Shown here piece by piece: positions 1 to 9,267 of a stretch of 64,000 nucleotides of DNA. Every line of letters starts with the position of its first letter. The first letter of the stretch is position 1. The notes beneath the pieces were generated by a model. That model was not told where the DNA came from. It saw only the letters and a program-made list of their open reading frames with translations, and did no database searches. The position numbers were made by a program, and so were the translations under genes. The stretch comes from Evansella vedderi (GTDB lineage Bacteria > Bacillota > Bacilli > Bacillales > Salisediminibacteriaceae): the NCBI RefSeq assembly GCF_030813435.1, contig NZ_JAUSUG010000018.1:1-64000 (forward strand), in the 5' to 3' direction.

Positions 1-99
1 CCATTATCAGAGGTGCGTCTACTATATAGGTGTTTATGAAATTTTGAGAATACGTGAGTATTCAGGAGATATTTTAACTTTATAGAGGGAGGTGGATAT

Positions 100-1224
100 A
101 TGTCAAAAAAAATAAGGGTATTACATGTATTAGGTGGTCTTTGGTGTGGGGGGACTGAGACTTTTGTAATGAATATGTTCCGTTCTATAGATAGAGAAAA
201 AGTGGAATTTGATTTTCTAGTACATGAAAAATCAAGAACTTTTTATGACGATGAAGTTGAATCACTTGGAGGTAGAATTTTTCGTGTACCTGATAGAATT
301 GAAGTTGGTACACTTAAATACATTATCAACCTTCTTCGCATCCTAAAACATCAAAAGCCGGATGTGATTCATGCACATGCAATGTTTAATTCTGGTGTGA
401 TTATGTTGGTAGCTTATATTTCACGGATAAAAAAAAGAATCTGTCATGCCCATAGTACTAATGATCAATTTGGCAATAGTATTTCGAGAATGTTATTTCG
501 ATTAGTAATGAGATTGAGCCTTCGTTTATTTGCTACTAACTATGCAGCATGTAGTAACTTTGCAGCAGAATATTTATTTGGATCGAGGTTAACGAAAAAA
601 AATAGAATTGATATTATTAATAATGGTGTAGACTTACATAAATATTTTAGTATTACACAGCAAGAAACTAATGATGTTCGTAAAGAGTTAATGATTTCAG
701 AAGACAATTATGTAATAGGTATTGTTTCTAGATTAGTTGAAGTAAAAAATCCATTGTTTATTATAAAACTATTTAAAAAAATACATCAAAATGATAATAA
801 AACTATAGTAGTTATAGTAGGTGACGGTCCACTCAAAGTAAATATTGAAAAGGAACTGGAGCATAACGGACTTAAAAAGTTTGTAAGAATAACAGGAAAT
901 AGAAAAGATATACCACAGTTGTTAAGTTTATTTGATGTATTTGTTATGCCTTCTCAATTTGAGGGTGTACCCATAGCTGCAATTGAAGCGCAAGCAAAAG
1001 GACTTCCTTGTATATTGTCTAAAGGAGTTCCAAATACAGCTGACATGGGGCTTGGGTTAACTCGGCATATAGCTTTAAATGATGAAAAGGGATGGGTGGA
1101 TGCTATTAATTCAAAACCACCCAAAATAAGAGACATAAAAAATATTAAAAAAGCTTTTAAAACAAAGGGATTTGATAATGGAAGTGCATCATACCGATTA
1201 TTACAAATCTATGGAGGAAGTTAA
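100..1224 (+). CDS. epsF: Glycosyltransferase family 4, EpsF-like
   Basis: A 374-residue GT-B fold glycosyltransferase that probably adds one sugar to a lipid-linked exopolysaccharide intermediate at the inner face of the membrane. The N-terminus VLHVLGGLWCGGTETFVMN is the donor/acceptor loop typical of EpsF-type enzymes. The C-terminal half has the GIVSRLVEVKNP segment and the FEGVPIAAIEA motif (about residues 286-296) that binds the nucleotide-sugar in GT4 enzymes. The start ATG follows a strong GAGGGAGGTGG site. It is the first complete gene of the eps locus; the B. subtilis EpsF resemblance is from memory, and donor and acceptor are unknown. Confidence 0.85.
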   Translation: MSKKIRVLHVLGGLWCGGTETFVMNMFRSIDREKVEFDFLVHEKSRTFYDDEVESLGGRIFRVPDRIEVGTLKYIINLLRILKHQKPDVIHAHAMFNSGVIMLVAYISRIKKRICHAHSTNDQFGNSISRMLFRLVMRLSLRLFATNYAACSNFAAEYLFGSRLTKKNRIDIINNGVDLHKYFSITQQETNDVRKELMISEDNYVIGIVSRLVEVKNPLFIIKLFKKIHQNDNKTIVVIVGDGPLKVNIEKELEHNGLKKFVRITGNRKDIPQLLSLFDVFVMPSQFEGVPIAAIEAQAKGLPCILSKGVPNTADMGLGLTRHIALNDEKGWVDAINSKPPKIRDIKNIKKAFKTKGFDNGSASYRLLQIYGGS

Positions 1225-1227
1225 TGT

Positions 1228-1374
1228 ATGAATGATTTTGAAAAAATAACTCAAGAAAAATTACAAGAAATTCTATTAAGCACTTATAACAAAGTAGAGG
1301 AAACAAAGAATATAAATATTATAGAAGTAGTAGAAAGTATAAAGGAAGAAATACTATCAATCATAGATAAATAA
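1228..1374 (+). CDS. Small acidic/helical protein, unknown function
   Basis: A 48-residue open frame begins with ATG 7 bases after a GGAGG site and starts only 3 bases after the stop of the upstream glycosyltransferase. The product is rich in Glu, Lys and Ile, with a pattern compatible with an amphipathic helix or short coiled coil, and has no signal peptide or membrane segment. I do not recognise it. The ribosome binding site and operon position argue that it is translated; it could also be a remnant of a larger protein. Confidence 0.5.
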   Translation: MNDFEKITQEKLQEILLSTYNKVEETKNINIIEVVESIKEEILSIIDK

Positions 1375-1417
1375 AAGGTTAACAAAATAGATTCCCCCAA
1401 CTAGTGAGGTGGTGAAG

Positions 1418-2032
1418 TTGAAACGTAGTTTTGACTTAATAGTTTCTTTATCTTTACTAATTTTATTATTACCAATTATTGTTGTGATTGCTACAATTGT
1501 TTGGGTAAAACTAGGGTCTCCAATATTATTTAAACAACAACGACCTGGGTTATATGGTTCCCCTTTTTACTTCTATAAATTTAGAACTATGACTAATGAA
1601 TTTTCAAAAAATGGATCACTATTATCTGATAATGAACGGCTAACTCCATTTGGAGTATTTTTAAGAAAATACAGTTTAGATGAATTGCCCCAACTATTTA
1701 ATGTGATCAAGGGGGATATCAGTTTAGTTGGTCCAAGACCACTATTAATGGAGTATCTTCCATTGTATTCAGAGGAACAAATGACACGGCACAATGTCAG
1801 CCCTGGAATAACAGGTTGGGCACAAGTGAATGGTCGTAATGCTATTTCGTGGGAAGAAAAGTTTGAGTTAGACGTTTGGTATGTTAGAAATCATTCTTTC
1901 CTGTTAGATATGAAAATCTTGTTTTTAACCGTTTATAAAGTTATAAAATCCGATGGAATTAACCAGCCAGGAAATGTGACCATGGAGAGATTCAAAGGCC
2001 TAAAGTCAAATATAAGTGGTGATCAAAAATGA
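1418..2032 (+). CDS. epsL: Undecaprenyl-phosphate sugar phosphotransferase, EpsL-like
   Basis: A bacterial sugar transferase (PglC/WcaJ family) of about 204 residues. It moves a phospho-sugar from a UDP-sugar to undecaprenyl phosphate and so starts repeat-unit synthesis. It has one N-terminal membrane hairpin (about residues 5-27), then the family motifs FFKQQRPGLYG-like, FYKFRTM, LDELPQLFNVIKGDISLVGPRPLL and PGITGWAQVNGRN. It matches B. subtilis EpsL over its whole length as I recall that sequence. TTG at 1418 is chosen because GAGGTGGTGA sits just upstream; GTG at 1409 and 1412 remain possible. epsM and epsN follow directly. Confidence 0.9.
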   Translation: MKRSFDLIVSLSLLILLLPIIVVIATIVWVKLGSPILFKQQRPGLYGSPFYFYKFRTMTNEFSKNGSLLSDNERLTPFGVFLRKYSLDELPQLFNVIKGDISLVGPRPLLMEYLPLYSEEQMTRHNVSPGITGWAQVNGRNAISWEEKFELDVWYVRNHSFLLDMKILFLTVYKVIKSDGINQPGNVTMERFKGLKSNISGDQK

Positions 2033-2682
2033 AGATTGTCATAATTGGTAAAGGTGGTCATAGTAAAGTTATCTCAGATATTGTCCAGTCCGATCCTCAG
2101 ATAGAAATTATTGGATATTTGGATGACAAATATAATGATTTCTTTAGTAAAGGGGATTTATACTACGGGCCAATTAACTCGGCAAAAAGGCTAATCCATA
2201 TTATGCCAGATGTCAAGTTTATTATAGCCATCGGAAATAATCTAGTTAGAGAACAGATTGCCAAAATACTCAATCTTAATAATTGTGGTTATGCTTCTCT
2301 CGTTCATAAAAATGCTATGATAAGTTCTAGTGCCCAGATAGGTCAAGGAACAGTTGTCATGGCAAACGCTGTAATTAATGCCGATAGTAAAATTGGTAAT
2401 CATTCTATAATTAACACATCAGCTGTGGTGGAACATGATAACGTAATCGGAGATTTCGTTCACATATCTCCTAATGTAACGTTAACTGGAGGTGTTCACA
2501 TCAAAGACGGGGCTCATGTGGGGGCAGGCGCCACTATTATACCTGGAATTGAAGTAGGAGAAAGGTCTATTATAGGAGCAGGTGCTACTGTTATTCACCA
2601 TATTCCACCTCATTGCACAGCAGTTGGTATACCGGCATTAGTTAAAAAGAAAGTAGGTGAGCTTATTGCTAACAACGACTAA
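2029..2682 (+). CDS. epsM: NeuD-type sugar O/N-acetyltransferase, EpsM-like
   Basis: A 217-residue acetyltransferase of the NeuD/PglD/EpsM family. The N-terminus IVIIGKGGHSKVISDIV is the nucleotide-sugar binding part. Residues from about 95 form hexapeptide repeats of a left-handed beta helix (AQIGQGTVVMANAVIN, GARVGAGATI-like), with the catalytic-type NTSAVVEHDN His near residue 134. In the bacillosamine route this enzyme acetylates the 4-amino group of the UDP-sugar made by the neighbouring aminotransferase. Its ATG overlaps the epsL stop as ATGA, so the two are translationally coupled. Confidence 0.9.
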   Translation: MKIVIIGKGGHSKVISDIVQSDPQIEIIGYLDDKYNDFFSKGDLYYGPINSAKRLIHIMPDVKFIIAIGNNLVREQIAKILNLNNCGYASLVHKNAMISSSAQIGQGTVVMANAVINADSKIGNHSIINTSAVVEHDNVIGDFVHISPNVTLTGGVHIKDGAHVGAGATIIPGIEVGERSIIGAGATVIHHIPPHCTAVGIPALVKKKVGELIANND

Positions 2683-3829
2683 TAAAAGTAGAATTTTTCT
2701 TTCACCACCACATATGAGTGGAAAGGAATTAAAGTATATTAAAGGTGCTTTTGAATCGAATTGGATTGCCCCTTTGGGACCAAATGTGGATGCCTTTGAA
2801 AAAGAAATAGCAGATTACTTAGGAGTCAATGATGCTGTAGCAGTAAGTTCAGGAACTGCAGCAATTCATCTGGCTCTTTCTTTATTAGGTGTAGAAAAAG
2901 GGGATACGGTCTTCTGTTCTAGTTTAACCTTTGTTGCTAGTGCAAATCCTATTTTATACCAAGGTGCAGAGCCAGTTTTCATTGATTCTGAACCAGATAC
3001 GTGGAACATGTCACCAGAAGCTTTAGAGAAAGCACTAATGGAATCGGAACTTGACAGGCGCCTTCCGAAAGCAGTAATTGTAGTGAATTTGTATGGTCAA
3101 AGTGCCAAAATGGATGAAATAACTTCTCTATGTGATGATTATGGTATTCCATTAATTGAGGATGCTGCAGAATCTCTAGGTTCAACCTATAAAGGTAAAG
3201 CTAGCGGGAGTTTTGGGGAAATGGGGATTTTTTCTTTCAATGGTAACAAGATCATTACAACTTCTGGTGGAGGAATGTTAGTTTCGGATAATAGTGAATG
3301 GATGAAAAAAGCACGATTCTTAGCAACACAAGCAAGGGATCCGGCTCTCCATTATCAACATAGTAAACTTGGATATAATTATCGGTTAAGTAATATTTTA
3401 GCTGGGGTTGGTAGAGGGCAATTAGAAGTACTAGACGAACGAGTTGAAGCACGAAGGCAAATTTTTAATCGTTATTATGAAGAATTAGCACATCTCCCTG
3501 GTATTTCCTTTATGCCCGAATTAATGAATACGAAGTCTAATCGATGGTTAACGGCCTTTACGGTGGATGACTCTATATCAGGAGTATCGGCAAAATCTAT
3601 ACTAAAAAACTTAACGGAAGAAAACATTGAAGCTCGCCCAGTATGGAAACCACTTCATATGCAACCTTTGTTTGAAGGGTGTGATAATTATCCTCATAGA
3701 GAGAATGAAAATATTTCCGAATCTCTCTTTCATCAAGGGATATGTTTGCCTTCCGGTTCAAGTATGAGTGAAACAGAACTATTAAGGGTTATTAATAGTG
3801 TGAAAAATACATTGAAAATAAAGGTCTAG
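2666..3829 (+). CDS. epsN: PLP-dependent sugar aminotransferase, EpsN-like
   Basis: A DegT/DnrJ/EryC1 aminotransferase of about 387 residues. It converts a UDP-4-keto-6-deoxy-sugar to the 4-amino sugar with glutamate as donor. Visible family marks are SPPHMSGKELKYI, SSGTAAIHLALS, VNLYGQSAKMDEI, EDAAESLGSTYKG and FSFNGNKIITTSGGGM, where the Lys binds PLP. Similarity to B. subtilis EpsN covers the whole protein. TTG at 2666 follows AGGTGA at good spacing; GTG 2657 is the alternative. The gene overlaps the end of epsM by 17 bases. The matching dehydratase (EpsC type) is not in the window. Confidence 0.92.
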   Translation: MLTTTNKSRIFLSPPHMSGKELKYIKGAFESNWIAPLGPNVDAFEKEIADYLGVNDAVAVSSGTAAIHLALSLLGVEKGDTVFCSSLTFVASANPILYQGAEPVFIDSEPDTWNMSPEALEKALMESELDRRLPKAVIVVNLYGQSAKMDEITSLCDDYGIPLIEDAAESLGSTYKGKASGSFGEMGIFSFNGNKIITTSGGGMLVSDNSEWMKKARFLATQARDPALHYQHSKLGYNYRLSNILAGVGRGQLEVLDERVEARRQIFNRYYEELAHLPGISFMPELMNTKSNRWLTAFTVDDSISGVSAKSILKNLTEENIEARPVWKPLHMQPLFEGCDNYPHRENENISESLFHQGICLPSGSSMSETELLRVINSVKNTLKIKV

Positions 3830-3845
3830 AAGGTGAGTGTCAACA

Positions 3846-4589
3846 ATGAAACTAGTAAGAAACAAAATACCAAAGATCATTCATTATTGTTGGTTTGGGG
3901 GAAAAGAGAAGCCAGAAATAGTAAAAAAATGTATGGAGACATGGAAGGAAAATCTACCTGATTATGAAATTAAAGAATGGAACGAAAAGAACTTTAATAT
4001 TAACTGTAATCAATATGTAAAAGAAGCTTATGAATCCAAGAAATTTGCTTTTGTTAGTGATTATGTTCGAGTTCATTCTTTATACCACGAAGGTGGAATT
4101 TATTTAGATACGGACGTGGAAGTTTTTAAACCTTTTGATGATTTATTACATCATGATTCTTTCTGGGGATTTGAACAAGAAAATTTTATAGCTACAAGTA
4201 CAATTGGAGTAGCAAAAGGTAACAAATTGATAAAACGATTCTTAAATTCTTACGAAGAAAAACGTTTCATTCAAGAAAATGGTGAGTTGGATCAATTAAC
4301 TAATGTAGCAATATTCACGAAGATCCTACAAAGTATTGGTCTTCAAAAGAATGGGAAATATCAAGAAATTGACGATGTTGGTGCTTTTTTCCCGCAAACG
4401 TACTTTTCTCCTTATGATTATATTAACTGTAGAAAGTTTATTACGGACAATACGTATACTATGCATCACTTTTATAAAAGCTGGCTCCCTCCAAAGGCGA
4501 GATTTAAAAGTAATATTAAGTTGTTATCTTCAAAGCTTATTGGGGGAGAAAATATTGCACGGATAAGAAAAATAGTTTCAAGAGCATAG
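3846..4589 (+). CDS. Glycosyltransferase with DXD motif (GT32/capsular type)
   Basis: A 247-residue GT-A enzyme of the Gly_transf_sug type. It opens with IPKIIHYCWFGGKEKPEIV and contains the donor and metal-binding segment YHEGGIYLDTDVEVFKP (about residues 85-101; DXD = DTD). Family members add a hexose or HexNAc to lipid-linked glycans. The start ATG at 3846 follows AAGGTGAG by about 9 bases; an in-frame GTG at 3837 has no site. The gene begins 16 bases after epsN. Specificity cannot be read from the sequence. Confidence 0.8.
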   Translation: MKLVRNKIPKIIHYCWFGGKEKPEIVKKCMETWKENLPDYEIKEWNEKNFNINCNQYVKEAYESKKFAFVSDYVRVHSLYHEGGIYLDTDVEVFKPFDDLLHHDSFWGFEQENFIATSTIGVAKGNKLIKRFLNSYEEKRFIQENGELDQLTNVAIFTKILQSIGLQKNGKYQEIDDVGAFFPQTYFSPYDYINCRKFITDNTYTMHHFYKSWLPPKARFKSNIKLLSSKLIGGENIARIRKIVSRA

Positions 4590-4599
4590 GAGGTCCCCT

Positions 4600-5838
4600 A
4601 TGAAGGATATTTTAATATCCTCCTTTGATATGGAAGTAGGAGGAGTAGAACGAAGTCTTATAAGTATGCTGGAACACTTTGATTATGAAACATATAAAGT
4701 GGACTTAATGCTCTACAGGCACCAGGGAGAGTTCATGAAATTAATTCCTAAGGAAGTAAATTTACTAAAGGAAAGCCTTCCGTACACTTCATTTAGAAAA
4801 TCGATTTCGGAATTAATTAGGGAGAAAAATTATCCTCTTGCTGTCACAAGGGTATTGGCAAAATTAAATACAAACATATTAGGTCGAATGAAAAAAATGG
4901 AGGAACCGGGCTATTTGCAAATGCAGCTTATGTGGAGGTATGCCTTACCATTTCTTCCTAATGTAGAAAAAGAGTACGATGTGGCAATAAGTTATTTATG
5001 GCCACATTATTTTATTGCAGAAAAAGTCAAAGCTAAAAAGAAAATAGCCTGGATTCATACCGACTATTCAAAAATAGAAACTGATTCCAGAATGGATATA
5101 GAGATGTGGAATAAGTTTGATCACATCGTGGCAGTTTCTGATGCTTGTAAGGAATCTTTTATAAAAAAATATAAAGAATTAACAAATAAAGTTATTGTTA
5201 TGGAAAACATCACATCTCCATTATTTATTAAAAAGATGGCTATTGAACAAACAGCTCATGAAATGTTACCAGATAAACGTTTCAAATTAATGACGGTTGC
5301 AAGACTTTCCCATGCGAAGGGAATTGATAATGGAGTTAAAGCTTTAAAATTATTGAAGGAAAAAGGCTACAATATTGCTTGGTATGTTGTAGGTTATGGT
5401 GGAGATGAAGATAAGGTAAAACAGTTGGTCCGGAAAAATAATCTAGAGAATGATTTTATCCTACTAGGTAAAAAGACGAATCCATATCCATATATCTATG
5501 CTTCTGATATATACGTTCAGCCATCTAGATACGAAGGAAAAGCAGTTACTGTAACTGAGGCAAAGATATTAGGCAAACCAATTATTATTACCAATTATTC
5601 CACATCCAGTAGTCAGTTGACAGATGGGATTGACGGTATTGTTTGTGACTTGAGTGTTGAAGGTATTGCTAATGGATTGGAGATTCTTTTATTAAATGAA
5701 AACTTACGGAATCAATTAGCAAATAATTGCATGAATAATGATTATAGTAATTCAGACGAATTACAACACTTATATTATCTAATAGATAAAGAATGTCAGA
5801 GAAATCATCTTAAAAGTAGTGTGAAAGGAGTGATCTAA
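4600..5838 (+). CDS. Glycosyltransferase family 4 (paralogue 1 of 3)
   Basis: A 412-residue GT4 enzyme. The N-terminus DMEVGGVERSLISMLEHFDY is the GG-x-E loop of this subfamily. The C-terminal half has VARLSHAKGIDNGVKALKLL, the GYGGDEDKVKQL segment and RYEGKAVTVTEAKILGKPI, the nucleotide-sugar site. Its layout and many segments recur in the genes at 8068 and 9268 (KVKAKKKIAWIHTDYSK, IVAVSD, PYPYIYASDIYVQPSRYEG), so the three are paralogues that probably arose by duplication. It starts 10 bases after the previous stop with AGGAGG upstream. Confidence 0.82.
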   Translation: MKDILISSFDMEVGGVERSLISMLEHFDYETYKVDLMLYRHQGEFMKLIPKEVNLLKESLPYTSFRKSISELIREKNYPLAVTRVLAKLNTNILGRMKKMEEPGYLQMQLMWRYALPFLPNVEKEYDVAISYLWPHYFIAEKVKAKKKIAWIHTDYSKIETDSRMDIEMWNKFDHIVAVSDACKESFIKKYKELTNKVIVMENITSPLFIKKMAIEQTAHEMLPDKRFKLMTVARLSHAKGIDNGVKALKLLKEKGYNIAWYVVGYGGDEDKVKQLVRKNNLENDFILLGKKTNPYPYIYASDIYVQPSRYEGKAVTVTEAKILGKPIIITNYSTSSSQLTDGIDGIVCDLSVEGIANGLEILLLNENLRNQLANNCMNNDYSNSDELQHLYYLIDKECQRNHLKSSVKGVI

Positions 5839-5840
5839 GA

Positions 5841-6896
5841 ATGACTATTAAGGTTAGTGTGATTATACCAGTGTATAATGCAGAACAATATATTGCAGAA
5901 TGTATTGAATCACTCCTTTCACAAACTCTTAAAGAATGTGAATTTATTTTTATTAATGATGGTTCAACGGATAAAAGTAGGGAAATTATCAAAGCATTTA
6001 AACTTCATGACGAAAGAATTAAGTTGATTAATCAAGAGAATCAAGGCGTTAGTATTGCAAGGAATAAAGGGTTAGAACAGGCATTGGGAGAGTATATCGG
6101 CTTTGTAGATGCTGATGATTATATTGAGAGTGATATGTATGAAACACTCTACTATTCAGCAAAGGATAATAATTGTGATGTTGTTTTTTCTAATTTTGAA
6201 GGTCAGTTGGATGGTCATAAATATATTATTCAATATCCATTTCCTACGAACAAGGTATTACCCAAATGTTATGTACATACAGAAATTGCAAAATACCTTA
6301 TTAAAGAAGATAATCTCAACTCAGTTTGGAATAAATTGTATAAACTTAATGTGGTTATTGATAATAATATTTCTTTCCCAAATAAAGTAGTTATTGGTGA
6401 GGATTCATTGTTTAACATACAAATATTCAGCACTGTTAGTAATGCTATGTATTTAGATTATAAGGGATATCATTATAGAGACGTTGATGGAAGTGCCACT
6501 AGAGATATTTCAGCAAAGGATTATTATAAACGGGCATTAGAAGTATATAGTTTAAAAATTCCTGAGAATTTTTCCTTATACATTGATAATAAACAGATAA
6601 AAGAATTAAAGTCTATCAAACTTATAAAAAGTGTCATGTCCTTTATTCATCTTTATTTTACACCATCAAATAAAATGGGATTAACTATGAGGTATAAGTA
6701 TGTTAAGGATATGATAAATGATAAATATGTGAATAATGCATTAGCTTATTATTTTGAAAAAGAATATAACAATTCGGGAAGATTTGAAAAAGTGTTTTGC
6801 AAACTAATAAAATATAAATTTATTTTTGGGTTATATATTTTAACTACTTATAGTAGATACAGAAATAAATTAAGTAGACATGGAGGAGTACTATGA
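5841..6896 (+). CDS. Glycosyltransferase family 2
   Basis: A 351-residue GT2 enzyme with the complete GT-A N-terminal domain: VSVIIPVYNAEQYIAECIESLL, NDGSTDKS for UDP binding, NQGVSIARNKGLEQALGEYI, and the metal-binding VDADDYIE (about residues 90-97). The C-terminal third is Lys/Tyr-rich and of unknown role, as in EpsH/EpsJ-type enzymes. It begins 2 bases after the preceding gene, with AAAGGAGTGA upstream, and its stop overlaps the next ATG. Confidence 0.83.
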   Translation: MTIKVSVIIPVYNAEQYIAECIESLLSQTLKECEFIFINDGSTDKSREIIKAFKLHDERIKLINQENQGVSIARNKGLEQALGEYIGFVDADDYIESDMYETLYYSAKDNNCDVVFSNFEGQLDGHKYIIQYPFPTNKVLPKCYVHTEIAKYLIKEDNLNSVWNKLYKLNVVIDNNISFPNKVVIGEDSLFNIQIFSTVSNAMYLDYKGYHYRDVDGSATRDISAKDYYKRALEVYSLKIPENFSLYIDNKQIKELKSIKLIKSVMSFIHLYFTPSNKMGLTMRYKYVKDMINDKYVNNALAYYFEKEYNNSGRFEKVFCKLIKYKFIFGLYILTTYSRYRNKLSRHGGVL

Positions 6897-8065
6897 AAAT
6901 TGTAATGTTTGCTCATGGTGGTAGTCTTAATAGGGGGTGTGAAGCTATTGTACGTTCATCAACGAATATAATAAAAGATAAAATTCAAAATGTTAAAGTA
7001 TATTTAGCTTCTGAGAATCCTGAATCAGATCAACAGTTAGATTCATTAAATGGCATATTCGATGCTTCTAAACAAAGTATCACTAGATATTCCTATGATT
7101 GGTTGATATCATCACTGAGAGTAAAATTATTTAATGATGAAACATATGCACTGGGTATTATTGAAAACAATATTATTAAACACATTAATGAAATGGATGT
7201 TTTTCTATCAATAGGTGGAGATAATTATTGTTATGGGGAGCAACCAGGTTGGTATGAAGTTAATAGAAGAGTTAAAGTTCAGGGGAAGAAGTTAGTGTTA
7301 TGGGGGTGTTCAATAGGAGAAGAAGATATGTCGGATAGAAAACTAGAAGATTTAAAACTATTTGATTTAATACTAGCAAGAGAGTCATTAACTTATAATA
7401 TGTTATTGAATAAAGGTTTAACCAATGTAAAACTATGTGCAGATCCAGCTTTTACAATGGAAAGAGAAGAGTTAGAATTACCCGAAGGTTGGCAAGAAGG
7501 AAATACAGTTGGGCTTAATTTCAGCCCCCTTGTTATGAAAAGGAATAAGGATTCTAAAACTGCTGTAACAGAATTAATAACTCATATTCTGAACAATACT
7601 AATTTATCTATTGCCCTTACTCCTCATGTTATCCAAGAAGGAAATAGTGACTATGAAATATTAAGACATTATTATGAAATATTTAAAAATACTAAGAGAG
7701 TGATTTTATTACCTGGTAACTTAAATGCCATTCAATATAAAGGATATATTAGTAGGATGCGCTTCTTTATTGGGGCAAGAACACATGCAACAATAGCAGC
7801 TTACTCTTCCTTTGTTCCTACAATGGTATTAGGCTATAGTGTTAAATCCAGAGGAATCGCAAAAGATATATTTGGAGAGGAAAAATTGGTATTAAGAATT
7901 GATGAGGTTTCAGATTTTAGTCTTTTAAAACAAAATTTTGAACAAATGATAAATGAAGAAGTTGCTATTAAACAGCAGTTAAAAACGAATATGCCATATA
8001 TAAAAGGAATGTCTTATAAAGCAGTAGAACACTTACAAGATCTTGTTGAAACAATTGAGGTGTAA
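6893..8065 (+). CDS. Polysaccharide pyruvyl transferase family protein
   Basis: A 390-residue protein of the polysaccharide pyruvyl transferase family (as CsaB, EpsI and EpsO), which puts a pyruvate ketal on a sugar using phosphoenolpyruvate. Typical segments are MFAHGGSLNRGCEAIVRSS, DVFLSIGGDNYCYGE, KLVLWGCSIGEE, LFDLILARESLTY, VKLCADPAFTM and the C-terminal FIGARTHATIAAYSSFVPTMVLGYSVKSRGIA. A pyruvylated sugar would give the polymer negative charge. The gene overlaps its upstream neighbour by 4 bases and sits 2 bases before the next. Confidence 0.85.
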   Translation: MKIVMFAHGGSLNRGCEAIVRSSTNIIKDKIQNVKVYLASENPESDQQLDSLNGIFDASKQSITRYSYDWLISSLRVKLFNDETYALGIIENNIIKHINEMDVFLSIGGDNYCYGEQPGWYEVNRRVKVQGKKLVLWGCSIGEEDMSDRKLEDLKLFDLILARESLTYNMLLNKGLTNVKLCADPAFTMEREELELPEGWQEGNTVGLNFSPLVMKRNKDSKTAVTELITHILNNTNLSIALTPHVIQEGNSDYEILRHYYEIFKNTKRVILLPGNLNAIQYKGYISRMRFFIGARTHATIAAYSSFVPTMVLGYSVKSRGIAKDIFGEEKLVLRIDEVSDFSLLKQNFEQMINEEVAIKQQLKTNMPYIKGMSYKAVEHLQDLVETIEV

Positions 8066-8067
8066 CG

Positions 8068-9258
8068 ATGAAAAAGGATATATTATTTGTTATGCCAAGT
8101 TTAGCTGCGGGTGGTGGAGAAAAAAGCCTTGTTAATCTACTTTCAAAAATAGATTATGATCTTTATAATGTAGACTTACTTTTATTTGAAAAGTCTGGAG
8201 AATTTATGAATTTAATACCATCGAAAGTTAATCTACTTCAATTACCAACTAAATATATAACCTTTTCAACAAATATAATTAATTCTATAAAGGAATTTTT
8301 AGTACAAGGTAATATAAAGTTAGTATATTCTAGATTTATGTTTTCTATTAAAGGTAGAACTATAAAAAATCCAAATATTTCAGAACAAAAGACTTGGAAA
8401 TATATTGGGGACTCCTTTGGTACATTAGAGAAATCATATGATGTAGCAATTGGTTTTATGGAAAAATCATCTATATATTTCGTGGTTGAGAAAGTGAAAT
8501 CCAAAAAAAAGATAGGGTGGATTCATACTAATTATTCAAATTCAGGTATGAATAACTACTTTGATAAATCATACTTTAAGCAATTGAACCATATAGTTAC
8601 TGTTTCAGAAGAATGCGCAAAATCTTTAGAACAAAATTTTATAGAAGAAAAAAGTAAAATTAAAGTAATCCATAATATTGTATCCCCATCAATAATAAAT
8701 AATTTATCTAATAATGAACTGCCAAATAACTTCAACTACGAAAGTAGTTTCATTAATATCATTACAATTGCTAGGTTAAGTTATGAAAAAGGAATAGATA
8801 TTGCAGTGGAAGCTTGTAACTTGTTAATAAACAAGGGGTATAAAATAAAATGGTATGTTATAGGTGATGGAAAAGAGAGAGGAAAATTAGAAGAACTAAT
8901 AGGTAGCTTTAATTTAAATGATAACTTTATACTTTTAGGCACCAAAGCTAATCCCTATCCTTTTTTAAAGAATTCAGATATATATGTACAACCGTCTAGG
9001 TATGAAGGAAAGTCGATTGCATTAGATGAAGCTAAAATATTACAAAAGCCGATAATAGTTACTAATTATGATACTTCCAAGGACCAAATTAAAGATGGTA
9101 AAAATGGAATGATAGTAAGCATGAATGCAGAGGGATTATATTCGGGGATAAAAACATTAATTGAAGATGATATCAAAGTATCTTCTTTTATAAAAAACTT
9201 AGCTAAAGAAACGCAAGGAACTGAAGAAGAAGTAAAGAAATTTTATGAACTTATCTAG
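8068..9258 (+). CDS. Glycosyltransferase family 4 (paralogue 2 of 3)
   Basis: A 396-residue GT4 enzyme closely similar in layout to its neighbours at 4600 and 9268. The start is MKKDILFVMPSLAAGGGEKSL in family position, then the shared block VEKVKSKKKIGWIHTNYS, ITIARLSYEKGIDIAVEA, GDGKERGKLEELIG and PSRYEGKSIALDEAKIL, which holds the EX7E-type donor site. It follows the pyruvyl transferase by 2 bases. Base composition is very AT-rich. Sugar specificity is unknown. Confidence 0.82.
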   Translation: MKKDILFVMPSLAAGGGEKSLVNLLSKIDYDLYNVDLLLFEKSGEFMNLIPSKVNLLQLPTKYITFSTNIINSIKEFLVQGNIKLVYSRFMFSIKGRTIKNPNISEQKTWKYIGDSFGTLEKSYDVAIGFMEKSSIYFVVEKVKSKKKIGWIHTNYSNSGMNNYFDKSYFKQLNHIVTVSEECAKSLEQNFIEEKSKIKVIHNIVSPSIINNLSNNELPNNFNYESSFINIITIARLSYEKGIDIAVEACNLLINKGYKIKWYVIGDGKERGKLEELIGSFNLNDNFILLGTKANPYPFLKNSDIYVQPSRYEGKSIALDEAKILQKPIIVTNYDTSKDQIKDGKNGMIVSMNAEGLYSGIKTLIEDDIKVSSFIKNLAKETQGTEEEVKKFYELI

Positions 9259-9267
9259 GGTGATTAT

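Noticed and set aside
1-99. Tail of an upstream gene
   Set aside because: Short open stretches end at 38 and at 57, but nothing decides between frames, so no partial CDS is called.
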